The notes beneath the pieces were generated by a model. It searched no databases, was not told the DNA's origin, and worked only from the letters and a program-made list of their open reading frames with translations. Shown here one piece after another: positions 17,263 through 25,461 of a stretch of DNA of 64,000 nucleotides. Source of the DNA: Actinobacteria bacterium HGW-Actinobacteria-5 (GTDB lineage Bacteria > Actinomycetota > Actinomycetes > Propionibacteriales > Propionibacteriaceae); the NCBI GenBank assembly GCA_002843035.1, contig PHEV01000008.1:21074-85073 (forward strand), read 5' to 3'. Positions within the stretch are counted from its first letter, which is position 1, and every line of letters begins with the position of its first letter. A program made the translations under genes and the position numbers.

Positions 17263-18404
17263 GGAGCGCACTGGTCCGGATCGGCGCGATCGTGCGCAAG
17301 GAGTTCCGCCACCTCGCCCGGGATCCGCGGATGCTGCTGGCCGTCGTGATCACGCCGGTGATCCAGCTGCTGCTGTTCGCCTACGCGATCAGCTTCGACG
17401 TCGAGAACGTCCCGACCATCGTGATCGACCTCGACCAGACCCAGACCAGCCGCACCTACGTCGAGCGGTACGAGGCATCCACCTTCTTCGACGTGGTCGC
17501 ACACGGCGGCACGATGGCCCAGGTCGACGCCGCGTTCGACGCGAACTCCGCCCGGGTGGCGGTCGTGATCCCGGCCGGCTTCGCCCGCACCCTGGCCAGC
17601 GGAGAGGCGGCCCAGGTGGCCGTGCTGATCGACGGCAGCGAGCCGACCGCGGCCAAGGTCTCGCAGGCCTACTCGGTGGCGCTCAACCAGCTCTACAGCC
17701 AGCAGCTGACCCGCCAGTGGGCCGACCAGCAGGGGCTCGACCTGTCCAGCCTGGGCACGCTCGAACCGCGAATCCGCACCTGGTACAACCCCGAGCGCAA
17801 GTCGTCGGACTTCCTGATCCCGGGCCTGATGGTGGTCATCCTCGCCATCGTCACCGTGCAGCAGACCGCGGTGACGCTGGTCCGCGAGCGCGACCAGGGC
17901 ACCCAGGAGCAGCTCGAGGTGAGCCCGATGCGCCAGATCGAACTGATGATCGGCAAGCTGCTGCCCTGGACGCTGATCGCGTTCGCGGACATGGCGCTGA
18001 TCACGGGGCTGGGGCGCTCCATCTTCGGCGTCCCGTTGCGGGGTGACTTCTGGACGCTGGCGCTCGGGTCGGCGCTGTTCGTGTTCGCCTCCCTCGGCAT
18101 GGGGCTGGTGATCTCGGCGATCGCGCCGAGCCTGGACACGGCGAACATCCTCGCGATGCTGATTGCCTTCCTGCCGGCCTTCCTGCTCTCCGGCTTCGCG
18201 TTCGCCCTGGACCAGATCCCGGTGTTCCTGCAGTGGGTGAGCTATCTGTTCCCCGCGCGGTTCATGGTGACGATCTCGCGCGGAGTCTTCCTGAAGGGCG
18301 CGGGCTTCATGGAACTGTGGCCCGAACTGGCCGCACTCACCGTGTACGCGCTGGTGATGCTCGTGATCTCTTCAGTCCTCTACGGCAGGAGGTCCGCGCG
18401 ATGA
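17259..18404 (+). CDS. ABC-2 type permease (YbhS-like)
   Basis: A 381-residue ABC-2 permease. Seen: IRKEFRHL-type N-terminus (IGAIVRKEFRHLARDPRML), first membrane helix MLLAVVITPVIQLLLFAYAI, a large extracytoplasmic domain of about 150 residues (VIDLDQTQTSR...), then five helices from about residue 185, including QEQLEVSPMRQIELMIGKLLP between helices, a standard ABC-2 motif. Starts with ATG overlapping the ATPase stop and ends overlapping the second permease start. Together with the next gene it forms the heterodimeric membrane pore of a drug-type exporter. Confidence 0.92.
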   Translation: MRSALVRIGAIVRKEFRHLARDPRMLLAVVITPVIQLLLFAYAISFDVENVPTIVIDLDQTQTSRTYVERYEASTFFDVVAHGGTMAQVDAAFDANSARVAVVIPAGFARTLASGEAAQVAVLIDGSEPTAAKVSQAYSVALNQLYSQQLTRQWADQQGLDLSSLGTLEPRIRTWYNPERKSSDFLIPGLMVVILAIVTVQQTAVTLVRERDQGTQEQLEVSPMRQIELMIGKLLPWTLIAFADMALITGLGRSIFGVPLRGDFWTLALGSALFVFASLGMGLVISAIAPSLDTANILAMLIAFLPAFLLSGFAFALDQIPVFLQWVSYLFPARFMVTISRGVFLKGAGFMELWPELAALTVYALVMLVISSVLYGRRSAR

Positions 18405-19522
18405 GTGCCCGGCGAATCCGGCTGCTGATCTGGAAGGAATTCACCCAGCTGCGCCGCGATCCACTCCTGATCCGGTTGCTGCTGGTCATGCCCGTCCTGC
18501 AGCTGATCCTGTTCGGCTACGTGGTGGCCGTGGACATCCGCAACCTCGCCACGGCGGTGGTGGACCTCGACCAGACGTCCACCTCGCGCAAGCTCGAGGC
18601 CGCCTTCTCCGGCTCGGGCTACTTCACGATCACGCAGACCCCCGCGACCGAGGACGACCTGCGTCCGCTGCTCGACCGCGGCACCGTCAAGGTCGCGCTG
18701 GTCATCCCGGAGGGCACCCAGGACCGGCTCGACCGCGGCGAGACCGCGCCGATCGGGATCATCGTCGACGGCTCGGACTCGCAGATCTCCGCCGTCGGTA
18801 GCGGGTACGCGTCCCAGATCATCGCGCAGTTCAACGCCGACCGGATGACCGAGCAGGGCGTGAGCGTCACTGCTCCGGGCATCGACGCGCAGGTACGGGT
18901 GATGTTCAACCCGACCCTCGATCCGGTGAACACGATGATCCCCGGCCTGATCGCGGCGATCATGATGATCTCGCTGATGGCGATCATGAGTCAGGCGGTG
19001 GTGAAGGAGCGGGAGTCGGGGACGCTGGAGCAGATGTTTGTCACGCCGATCCACGCCACCGAGTACCTGATCGGAAAGCTCACCCCGTACGCGGCCCTCG
19101 CGACGGCGCAGATGCTGCTGGTCGCCGCCGGCGGACTGTTCTGGTTCCGGGTGCCCTTCAACGGGAACTTCTGGGTCGTGCTGGTGGGGCTGGCCCTGTT
19201 CATGCTCACCTGCATCGGGCTGGGCCTGCTGGTCTCGCTGGTGTCGAGAACCCGGCACCAGGCACAGCAGGCGGTGATGTTCATCATGATCCCGACGATG
19301 GTGCTGTCCGGGTTCATCTTCCCGATCCAGTCGATGCCGGCGATCATCCAGCCCCTGACGAACCTGATCCCGCTGACCTGGGCGCTGGAAGTGCTGCGTG
19401 GCGCCTTCGTGAAGGGCAGCGGGTTCGAGGCGCTGGCCGTCCCCATGATCGTGCTGGCCGGGTTCGCCGTGGTGATCTTCGGCGCGTCCATCGTCGCCAC
19501 CCGACGCCGGATCGCCGAGTGA
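18401..19522 (+). CDS. ABC-2 type permease (YbhR-like)
   Basis: A 373-residue ABC-2 permease, paralogous to the preceding one. Seen: LIWKEFTQLRRDPLLIRLLL N-terminus, helix one LVMPVLQLILFGYVVAV, an extracytoplasmic domain starting VVDLDQTSTSRKLEAAF, then helices from about 180 with ESGTLEQMFVTPIHATEYLIG between them. The ATG at 18401 overlaps the upstream stop (ATGA) and has AGGAGG about nine bases upstream; a longer in-frame extension would overlap the first permease. It is followed ten bases later by the second ATPase. Confidence 0.92.
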   Translation: MSARRIRLLIWKEFTQLRRDPLLIRLLLVMPVLQLILFGYVVAVDIRNLATAVVDLDQTSTSRKLEAAFSGSGYFTITQTPATEDDLRPLLDRGTVKVALVIPEGTQDRLDRGETAPIGIIVDGSDSQISAVGSGYASQIIAQFNADRMTEQGVSVTAPGIDAQVRVMFNPTLDPVNTMIPGLIAAIMMISLMAIMSQAVVKERESGTLEQMFVTPIHATEYLIGKLTPYAALATAQMLLVAAGGLFWFRVPFNGNFWVVLVGLALFMLTCIGLGLLVSLVSRTRHQAQQAVMFIMIPTMVLSGFIFPIQSMPAIIQPLTNLIPLTWALEVLRGAFVKGSGFEALAVPMIVLAGFAVVIFGASIVATRRRIAE

Positions 19523-19532
19523 GGAGGCACGG

Positions 19533-20537
19533 ATGAGTGAGACGCCCGACAGGGTCCCCGAGGAGCCGCGAGGAACGAGCGGCGCCACCTCGGGCCCTGC
19601 ACCCGACACCGAACCTGCCATCTCCCTGCGCGGCCTGACCAAGACCTTCGGCGACTTCACCGCGGTGGACGGCATCGACCTGGACGTGCCGCGCGGCCAG
19701 ATCTTCGGCTTCCTCGGCCCGAACGGGTCGGGCAAGACCACGACGATCCGGATGCTGACCGGGACCCTGCGTCCGAAGGCGGGACAGGCTCGCGTCCTCG
19801 GCGTCGACGTGGTGCGGCACCCTGACCGGGTGAAGCGGCGGATCGGCTACATGAGCCAGAAGTTCGCCCTGTTCGAGGACATGACCGTCGAGGAGAACCT
19901 GAGGTTCTATGCCGGCGTCTACGACCTCGACCCGCAGGTGTTCGCCGCCCAGCGGGAGTACGTGCTGCGGATGGCCGATCTGGTCGGACGCGAGGACGAG
20001 CTCACCCGCAACCTTTCCGTCGGCTGGCGCCAGCGGCTGGCGCTGGGGGCGGCCACGATCCACGAGCCCGAACTGCTGTTCCTGGACGAGCCGACCTCCG
20101 GCGTCGACCCGGTGGCCCGACGGCAGTTCTGGGACCTGCTCTACGACCTGGCCAGCCGGGGCGTGACCCTGTTCGTGACCACGCACTACATGGACGAGGC
20201 CGCGCACTGCAACCGGCTGGCGTTCATCTACCGAGGCCGGATCATCGCCGACGGCAGCCCCGCGGAGATCCGCGCCGACCACATGGAGCAGCGGATCTTC
20301 GACATCACCACCCGCTACGCGGACGCGGTGCTCCCCCAGCTCGAGAACGACCCCGAGATCGAGGAGGCGTACCTGTCCGGGGCGTCCCTGCACGCGGTGG
20401 TGTCCGCGTCCTCGACGCTCACCGACGCGTCCCTCCGGCAGCGCCTGGTCGCCGCCGGATGCCCCGACACCGTGGTGGCCGAGGTCGACCCGTCCATCGA
20501 GGACGTGTTCGTCAACCTGGTCGCCCGGCAGCGCTGA
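19533..20537 (+). CDS. ABC exporter ATPase, equivalent to the C-terminal half of YbhF
   Basis: A 334-residue ABC ATPase. Seen: a disordered 30-residue N-terminus, canonical Walker A GPNGSGKTT, Q-loop MSQKFALFEDMTVEENL, a divergent signature LSVGWRQRLAL in place of LSGGQ, Walker B LLFLDEPTSGVDP and a normal switch histidine in VTTHYMDEAAHC. The signature LxxGxRQRLAL is that of the second half of YbhF. With the first ATPase it would form an asymmetric heterodimer: one half has the altered switch residue, the other the altered signature. Its TGA stop is the first triplet of the repeat element at 20535-20592, and the closing gene of the operon ends there. Confidence 0.9.
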   Translation: MSETPDRVPEEPRGTSGATSGPAPDTEPAISLRGLTKTFGDFTAVDGIDLDVPRGQIFGFLGPNGSGKTTTIRMLTGTLRPKAGQARVLGVDVVRHPDRVKRRIGYMSQKFALFEDMTVEENLRFYAGVYDLDPQVFAAQREYVLRMADLVGREDELTRNLSVGWRQRLALGAATIHEPELLFLDEPTSGVDPVARRQFWDLLYDLASRGVTLFVTTHYMDEAAHCNRLAFIYRGRIIADGSPAEIRADHMEQRIFDITTRYADAVLPQLENDPEIEEAYLSGASLHAVVSASSTLTDASLRQRLVAAGCPDTVVAEVDPSIEDVFVNLVARQR

Positions 20538-20592
20538 ACGGAAAGGGAACCGTCCCCTTCCCGTTCACCAGGTCCGTCCCCATTCCCGTTCA
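20535..20592. repeat. GAACCGTCCCC repeat element supplying both convergent stop codons
   Basis: A 58-bp element between convergent genes. The left arm TGAACGGAAAGGG (20535-20547) pairs with CCCTTCCCGTTCA ending at 20567; between them lies the core GAACCGTCCCC (20547-20557). A second, degenerate core TCCGTCCCC is followed by a third arm CCCGTTCA (20585-20592). The outer arms begin with TGA in both orientations, and these triplets are the stop codons of the ABC ATPase and of the M50B-like gene. The stem may also act as a bidirectional terminator. Confidence 0.8.
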
Positions 20593-21294
20593 GGGACGGG
20601 GCAGCAGTCCGGCCAGCAGCCAGGTCGCGCCCAGCAGCAGTGCGCCGACGGTGAGCACGAGCCACAGCAGCGTCCACACCACCCGCGGCACGTGCGTGAG
20701 GCCCGCGAGCTGGGCGGCATCCGAACCCGGAGACCGGGAGACCAACAGCTCGACCACCGGCCGCGGTGCTGACAGGAGAAGGAGCCACGCGAGCCCGGTG
20801 GCCAGCCAGCCCGCCATGGTCGGCGTCGCGTACCAGGAGACGAAGCCGACCAGGACGCCGGTGGCGAGCACGACCAGAGCGCCATAGAGATTGCGCAGCT
20901 TGATCAGCATGAGCGCGAGCAGCAGGACGAGCAGCCACAGCAGCCCGACGGCGTAGCCGGCGCCGGCGAGCCACGCGGCGCCCAGTCCCACGACAGACGC
21001 GGCGGGGTAGCCGGCGAAGAGCACGGCCACCATGCCGGGCCCGGTCGGACGACCGCGGCTGAGGGTGAGCCCGGAGGTGTCGGAATGCAGGCGGATGCCG
21101 CTGAGTTTGCGTCCCACCAGCAGCGCGACGACGGCGTGGCCGGCTTCGTGGCAGACCGTCACCAGCATTCGCACCGGGGGCCAGACGAGCAGCACGAGTG
21201 CCACCGCGATTGCGGCGATCACCGCGGAGACGGTCGGGGCCGGTGGCGGGTGGGCAGCAAGGGCCCGCGTCCAGAGCTCGCCGAGCACGTCCAT
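20590..21294 (-). CDS. M50B-like membrane metallopeptidase
   Basis: A 234-residue polytopic membrane protein of the Peptidase_M50B-like family. Seen: a membrane segment VIAAIAVALVLLVWPPV, the zinc site HEAGH in VCHEAGHAVVALLVGRKL at about residues 49-66, the following GxxLHxDTSGLT-type stretch (SGIRLHSDTSGLTLSRGRP) and several further helices. The usual distal Asp of S2P enzymes is not obvious, as in this family generally. Its stop lies within the repeat element at 20535-20592. The substrate is unknown; it appears monocistronic. Confidence 0.82.
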   Translation of the reverse strand: MDVLGELWTRALAAHPPPAPTVSAVIAAIAVALVLLVWPPVRMLVTVCHEAGHAVVALLVGRKLSGIRLHSDTSGLTLSRGRPTGPGMVAVLFAGYPAASVVGLGAAWLAGAGYAVGLLWLLVLLLALMLIKLRNLYGALVVLATGVLVGFVSWYATPTMAGWLATGLAWLLLLSAPRPVVELLVSRSPGSDAAQLAGLTHVPRVVWTLLWLVLTVGALLLGATWLLAGLLPRP

Positions 21295-21421
21295 GCCCTC
21301 GTTCCTACCACGGGGACGCGAGTCGACCGCCGAACCGCCGGGATGTGGCGGGTGGGGCGATCGGGACGCATCGAGTGGCCAGATCGCGTCATGAGCCTGT
21401 CGCGGCAGGCAGGATGGGCCT

Positions 21422-22084
21422 GTGTTGCGAATGGCGATGTGGTGGGCGCTCGACTATCTGTGGGCAGCGCTGGTCTGGGCCAGCACGCTCTTCGCCCCAC
21501 CAACTCCCGACCACTACGCCCAGGGCACCGGACGGACGGTGGTGGTACTCCCCGGGGTCTACGAGAACTGGGCCTTCCTGCGTCCGCTGATCGTGCCGCT
21601 GCACCGTCGCGGATACCGGGTGCACGTGGTCGCCGAGCTGGGCTACAACCGATCCCCGATCGCGGACGGTGCGGCGGCGGTGCTCGACCTGCTCGCCGTT
21701 CGCGACCTGCGTGACGTGGTGCTGGTCGGCCACAGCAAGGGCGGGCTGATCGGCAAGCTCGCGATGCTGGGTGACACGGACGGACGGATCTCCTCGCTGG
21801 TCACGATCTGCACGCCGTTCCACGGCTCGAGCCGTGCCCGGCTGCTGCCGCTGCCGAGTGTCACTCCGTTGGCGCCGGGTCACCCCGGCCTGGTGGCACT
21901 GGGCGACCCCCACCCGGTGAACGCCCGGATCACTTCCCTGGCCACCACCTTCGACGAGCACGTCCCCGAGGGCAGCGAACTCCCCGGCGCGTGCAACGTG
22001 ACGCTTGACGTGCCCGGCCACTTCCTCCCGATCGGTCACCCGAAGGTGCTGGCCGAGGTGCTCGCCGTGCTGGAGCGACCCTGA
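21422..22084 (+). CDS. Alpha/beta hydrolase, lipase-like
   Basis: A 220-residue alpha/beta hydrolase. Seen: N-terminal hydrophobic segment (ALDYLWAALVWASTLFAPP) that may be a membrane anchor, VVVLPGVYENWAFLRPL oxyanion region, nucleophile elbow LVGHSKGGLIGKLAM, Asp/Glu region at FDEHVPEG and final His in DVPGHFLPIGHP. The GHSKGG form is common in triacylglycerol-lipase-like proteins. The GTG at 21422 is used here; the in-frame ATG at 21431 is an alternative. It ends 12 bases before the 31-bp hairpin. Substrate unknown. Confidence 0.78.
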   Translation: MLRMAMWWALDYLWAALVWASTLFAPPTPDHYAQGTGRTVVVLPGVYENWAFLRPLIVPLHRRGYRVHVVAELGYNRSPIADGAAAVLDLLAVRDLRDVVLVGHSKGGLIGKLAMLGDTDGRISSLVTICTPFHGSSRARLLPLPSVTPLAPGHPGLVALGDPHPVNARITSLATTFDEHVPEGSELPGACNVTLDVPGHFLPIGHPKVLAEVLAVLERP

Positions 22085-22096
22085 CGGGCACCCGGA

Positions 22097-22168
22097 CCGG
22101 ATTGGGGACGGTTCCGAACTCGGTCCACTACGCAGAATGGACCGAGTTCGGAACCGTCCCCAATCCGG
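22097..22168. repeat. Perfect 31-bp inverted repeat of the GAACCGTCCCC family
   Basis: Left arm 22097-22127 and right arm 22138-22168 are perfect reverse complements of 31 bases with a ten-base loop. Each arm holds the core GAACCGTCCCC or its complement (22104-22114 and 22151-22161), bordered by CCGGATTGG outside and GAACTCGGTCCA inside. It lies between convergent genes and could terminate both, but its length and its half-copy at 1528-1552 mark it as a repeat element, not a simple terminator. Confidence 0.9.
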
Positions 22169-22173
22169 TTCGG

Positions 22174-22773
22174 TCAGACGAGGCTGACGGCCTGGTCGAA
22201 GCCAAGCCGGGGGTTGCGCGGGAAGGAGCCGTCATCGGCGACGTGGCCGATGTTCACGACCATGATCGTGTGCAGGGACGTGCCGGCGAAGAACTCCGCG
22301 TCGATCCCGGCGGCGTTGATGCCGCCCATCGGGCCGGCGTCCAGGCCGGTAGCCCGGACCGCGAGGATGAAGCCGCCGGCGGCGAGCCACGCATTGTTGG
22401 TGGCCATCGCACGCCGAAGCTCGTCGTTCGCGGCGAACCGCTCACGCGCACCCTGGGACTGCGGGTTGACCACCGGCAGATGCACGTGGAAGTCGGTGTC
22501 CGCAGCGAGGATGGCCACGACGGGAGCGGACGCCGACTTCGCCCGGTTGCCCTCGGCGAGCAGCGGCAGCAGCCGGGCCCTGGCGGCCTCGGAGCGGACG
22601 AAGGTGATCCGCAGCGGCTGGCTGTTCAGCGCGGTGGGCGTGTACTTGGCAAGTTCGTAGATGCGGGCGAGCTGTTCATCGGAGACCTCTTCCGGGGTGA
22701 ACCGGTAGGCGGTGTGCATGTCGGTGAAGATGCTCTCCGCGGTCTGCGATGGGGCGGTGGTCTCGGTGGTCAC
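22174..22773 (-). CDS. Nitroreductase-family protein, RutE/HadB-like malonic semialdehyde reductase type
   Basis: A 199-residue FMN-dependent nitroreductase-fold protein. Seen: YRFTPEEVSDEQLARIYELA, the FMN-binding segment KYTPTALNSQPLRITFVRS at about residues 43-61, EGNRAKSASAPVVAILA, and NAWLAAGGFILAVRATGLDAGPMGG with the C-terminal GFDQAVSL. Length and motifs match the RutE/HadB group, which reduces malonic semialdehyde, but no rut genes are nearby, so the substrate is uncertain. The GTG start at 22773 has GGAAG nine bases upstream. A candidate operator (22792-22809) lies immediately upstream, suggesting regulated expression. Confidence 0.85.
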   Translation of the reverse strand: MTTETTAPSQTAESIFTDMHTAYRFTPEEVSDEQLARIYELAKYTPTALNSQPLRITFVRSEAARARLLPLLAEGNRAKSASAPVVAILAADTDFHVHLPVVNPQSQGARERFAANDELRRAMATNNAWLAAGGFILAVRATGLDAGPMGGINAAGIDAEFFAGTSLHTIMVVNIGHVADDGSFPRNPRLGFDQAVSLV

Positions 22774-22791
22774 GTACGTCGCTTCCAGAAG

Positions 22792-22809
22792 TAGTTGAGA
22801 GCTGAACTA
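22792..22809. promoter_or_regulatory. MarR-like operator candidate upstream of the nitroreductase
   Basis: TAGTTGAGAGCTGAACTA is an imperfect palindrome in an AT-richer patch, 19 bases upstream of the nitroreductase start. It shares TAGTTGA-N6-AACT with the site at 48923-48940. The size and spacing are typical of MarR- or HxlR-type winged-helix regulators, but no such gene is in the window. Confidence 0.45.
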
Positions 22810-23002
22810 TATCACCGTGGTAGCGCAAACCCAATCGCGACTCGGTTTGACGCGAGAGGCCCGGACTGATGGAATTGCTGCATCCCCGACGCCGCGGTCC
22901 AGCCTGGCTGGCCGAGGTGGAGGCCTGCCCTCCAACGTTCGCCCTCCGACGCCTGCGGAACGGGATCTTCCCAACGTCGTTCCTAGCCAGCGGAGTAATC
23001 CC

Positions 23003-24171
23003 GTGTACAGGCAATTCCTTGCCCGCCCGACGCACGAACGTGCGCGCGTCGTTCTGCTGTGCGCCTTCGCGCTCAGCGGAGTGATCTCGTTCTCGTGGCT
23101 GGCACGCATCCCGAGCGTCCGGGACGGGCTGGGACTGGACGCCATCGAACTCGGCGGCATCCTGCTGGTCGGCTCGATCGGCGCACTCGCCACCGTTTTC
23201 GCGTCCTCTGCGATCGTGGCCCGGTTCGGCAGCGCCCGCGTGTTCGGGGTCGGGACCGTCGTGATGAGTGCGGGCTTCACCCTGATGGGGATCGGCCCCG
23301 CGCTGGCGTCCCTGTGGGTCTTCGGCGTGGGCATCGTGATCAACGGCATCGGGGGCGCCCTGCTGAACGTCCCGATGAACGTGGAATCGGCCCGGATCGA
23401 GCAGGCCTACCGCAGGGCCGTGATCCCCCACTTCCACGCTGCGTTCTCCGTGGGAGCGGTCGCGGGATCGGCACTCGGCGCGGCCTGCGCGTCGCTCGGC
23501 ATCCCCGTGGCGATCCAGTTCGCGGTCGTCGGGGTGGCCGTCGGCGCCCTCCGCCTCGCCGCGCTCGCAGCGGGCATGGTGATGCCCGGCGCGGCCGTCC
23601 ACCGCTCCCGGACGCCCAGGCCCTCGACCTCCGCGATGTCCGCCTGGACGGAACGCCGCACCCTCCTGATCGGCGTGGTGGCCTTCGCCGCAGCGCTGAG
23701 CGAGGGCGCGGCCAACAACTGGCTCTCGCTGGCCTTCGTCGACGGCTTCCGTTCCACCGAGGCCTTCGGCGGAATCGTGCTCGCGATCTTCATCGGCTGC
23801 ATGACGATCGTCCGGATCATCGGCACCCGGGCGATCGACCGGCTTGGACGCGTTGCCAGCCTGCAGCTCTCCGGACTGTTCGGCATCCTCGGGGTCAGCC
23901 TGTTCGGGCTGGCCAACCTCCCGCAGGTCGCCCTGATCGGGGTGGCGCTGTGGGGTGTCGGCGCGGCGCTGTGCTTCCCGATCGCGGTCGCGGCGGAGCC
24001 CCACTGATCGGCGTGGTCGCCTCAGCCCTCGGCGGTACCCAGCACGCGCTGCTCGTGGTGCTGGTGGCGATCCTGGCCAGCCTCCTGGTCTCGCACCAGG
24101 TCGGGCCCGTGCTCACCCGGGTGGCCGATCCTCGGGAGGCGCTGGACGCGGAGTCGGTGCCCGCGGCCTGA
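23003..24171 (+). pseudogene. MFS transporter disrupted by an internal deletion and frameshift
   Basis: An MFS transporter reading from GTG 23003 (AGCGGAG upstream) to a premature TGA at 24005-24007. Seen: helices with VLLCAFALSGVISFSWLARI, the loop PSVRDGLGLDAIELGGILLV, NVPMNVESARIEQ, FHAAFSVGAVAGSALGA and a C-half ending GVGAALCFPIAVAAE. The missing end continues in another frame from 24001 as PLIGVVASALGG and HALLVVLVAILASLLV to the stop at 24171. Compared with the family, about 25 residues around helix 11 (normally between AAA.. and GPPLIG) are lost at the junction near 24000. The gene is therefore probably non-functional; the cargo is unknown. Confidence 0.8.
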
Positions 24172-24221
24172 GCGTCAGCGGGTCGGCATCACGCCGTAAC
24201 GTGGCTGTCAGATTCCTCCGC

Positions 24222-24227
24222 TAATCT
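24222..24227 (+). promoter_or_regulatory. -10 box of a leaderless start
   Basis: TAATCT ends six bases before the ATG at 24234, the spacing expected when transcription starts on the start codon itself. There is no Shine-Dalgarno sequence between them, which supports a leaderless transcript for the amidotransferase-like gene. Confidence 0.5.
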
Positions 24228-24233
24228 CCCGCC

Positions 24234-24950
24234 ATGCCGAGGGCAGTGCGCGCGACGATCGTTCAGCCGGACCCGCATGTGCCGGTGGACCGATTCGGCC
24301 CCTGGCTGGCGAGCAACCGGGTGCTGGTGCGCGCGGTTCCGCTGTGGCTGCGCGATGTGCCCAAGGTCGGCGACCTGGGCGACGGCCTGCTCGTACTCGG
24401 CGGCATCATGAGTGCCCACGACGGTGCCGAGTACTCGTGGCTGGAGCCGCTCAAGCAGCTGATGGTCGACGCGGTGGACGCCGAAATCCCCACGCTCGCG
24501 ATCTGCCTGGGCCACCAGTTGCTGGCCGAGGCCTTCGGTGGCCAGGTGACGGTCTCGCACCCGGGCGGCGGCGAGCACGGTGCCTACCCCGTGACCTGGC
24601 ACGAGGCGGCCTCCGGCGACCCGTTGCTGGGTCGGCTCGCGGAGGGCGGACGCACGCTGCTCGCCGAGTCCCACTCCGACGCGGTCACCAGGCTCCCGGA
24701 CGGGGCGGTGCAGCTGGCCAGCACCGAGCGGTACCCCAACCAGGCCTTCCGGGTCGGCTCGGCCGTCGGGGTGCAGTTCCATCCCGAGGCGTCCCCCGAC
24801 CTGATGGGGCGCTGGGCTGAACTCACCGGTGGCGACGCCCGCACGATGCGACGCTCGATGCACGCTCAGGACACCGAGATCTCCCGCAACGGGCGGCTGC
24901 TCGCACAGGCGTTCTGCGGTCAGTTGCGCGCGAAGGCCCTGGCCGCCTGA
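24234..24950 (+). CDS. Class I glutamine amidotransferase-like protein
   Basis: A 238-residue stand-alone class I glutamine amidotransferase domain. Seen: LLVLGGIMSAHDGAEYSWL, nucleophile elbow AICLGHQLLAEAFGG (Cys near residue 89), HSDAVTRLPDGAVQLAST, and the His-Glu pair in GVQFHPEAS near 178, so the Cys-His-Glu triad is complete. Proteins of this type (GMP synthase glutaminase-like) often act on gamma-glutamyl compounds or donate ammonia to partners; no partner synthetase is adjacent. Translation starts at an ATG with no Shine-Dalgarno, probably leaderless. Confidence 0.85.
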   Translation: MPRAVRATIVQPDPHVPVDRFGPWLASNRVLVRAVPLWLRDVPKVGDLGDGLLVLGGIMSAHDGAEYSWLEPLKQLMVDAVDAEIPTLAICLGHQLLAEAFGGQVTVSHPGGGEHGAYPVTWHEAASGDPLLGRLAEGGRTLLAESHSDAVTRLPDGAVQLASTERYPNQAFRVGSAVGVQFHPEASPDLMGRWAELTGGDARTMRRSMHAQDTEISRNGRLLAQAFCGQLRAKALAA

Positions 24951-24999
24951 TATCAGGCCCGGATGGCCTATGGTGGTCGCCAGCAACCCGGGAGCCTGA

Positions 25000-25431
25000 A
25001 TGATCCGCCTACTGCCCTTCGTCGTCGAAGCCGTGATCCTCGTGTTCTGCCTGATCGACGCGATCCTTGCCGACGATTCGAGGGTGCGGAACCTGCCCAA
25101 GTGGGGCTGGATCCTCCTGATCATCGTCATCCCGCTGGTCGGCGGCATCGCCTGGCTCGTCGCCGGCCGCCCGGTGAACGCGCCACCAAGACAGGTGCCG
25201 TGGCCCTCCCGTACCGCCGGCTACCCGGAGACGGAGCGTCCGGCCCACCTGCGGCCGAAGGCCCCCGACGACGACCCCGAGTTCCTGGCGAGCCTGAAGA
25301 AGTCGAACTCCGACCATGAGCGCATGCTCAAGCAGTGGGAGGACGACCTGCGCCGCCGCGAGGAGGACCTGCGCAAGCAGTCCGATGCGGGCCCGGACGC
25401 CACGCCGGACGCAGGCCCGGACGAACGCTGA
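25000..25431 (+). CDS. PLDc_N-domain small membrane protein
   Basis: A 143-residue protein with two N-terminal membrane helices (LLPFVVEAVILVFCLIDAIL and WGWILLIIVIPLVGGIAWLVAG) joined by DDSRVRNLPKW. This is the PLDc_N module often found ahead of phospholipase D domains but here free-standing, as is common in actinobacteria. A Pro-rich linker leads to an acidic/basic coiled coil (MLKQWEDDLRRREEDLRKQ) and a DAGPD repeat tail. RBS CGGGAG lies seven bases upstream of the ATG. Function unknown; it ends 30 bases from the convergent EamA gene. Confidence 0.8.
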   Translation: MIRLLPFVVEAVILVFCLIDAILADDSRVRNLPKWGWILLIIVIPLVGGIAWLVAGRPVNAPPRQVPWPSRTAGYPETERPAHLRPKAPDDDPEFLASLKKSNSDHERMLKQWEDDLRRREEDLRKQSDAGPDATPDAGPDER

Positions 25432-25461
25432 CCCGGCCCCGCTACCGAATCGGCGAGTACC

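Noticed and set aside
18233..18400. Longer N-terminus for the second ABC permease (start near 18233)
   Set aside because: It would run deep into the first permease gene; ATG 18401 with AGGAGG upstream and an ATGA overlap is the natural start.
22869..23084. Small plus-strand ORF starting MELLHPRRRGPAW
   Set aside because: Overlaps the start of the MFS gene in another frame and lacks a ribosome site and GC3 bias.
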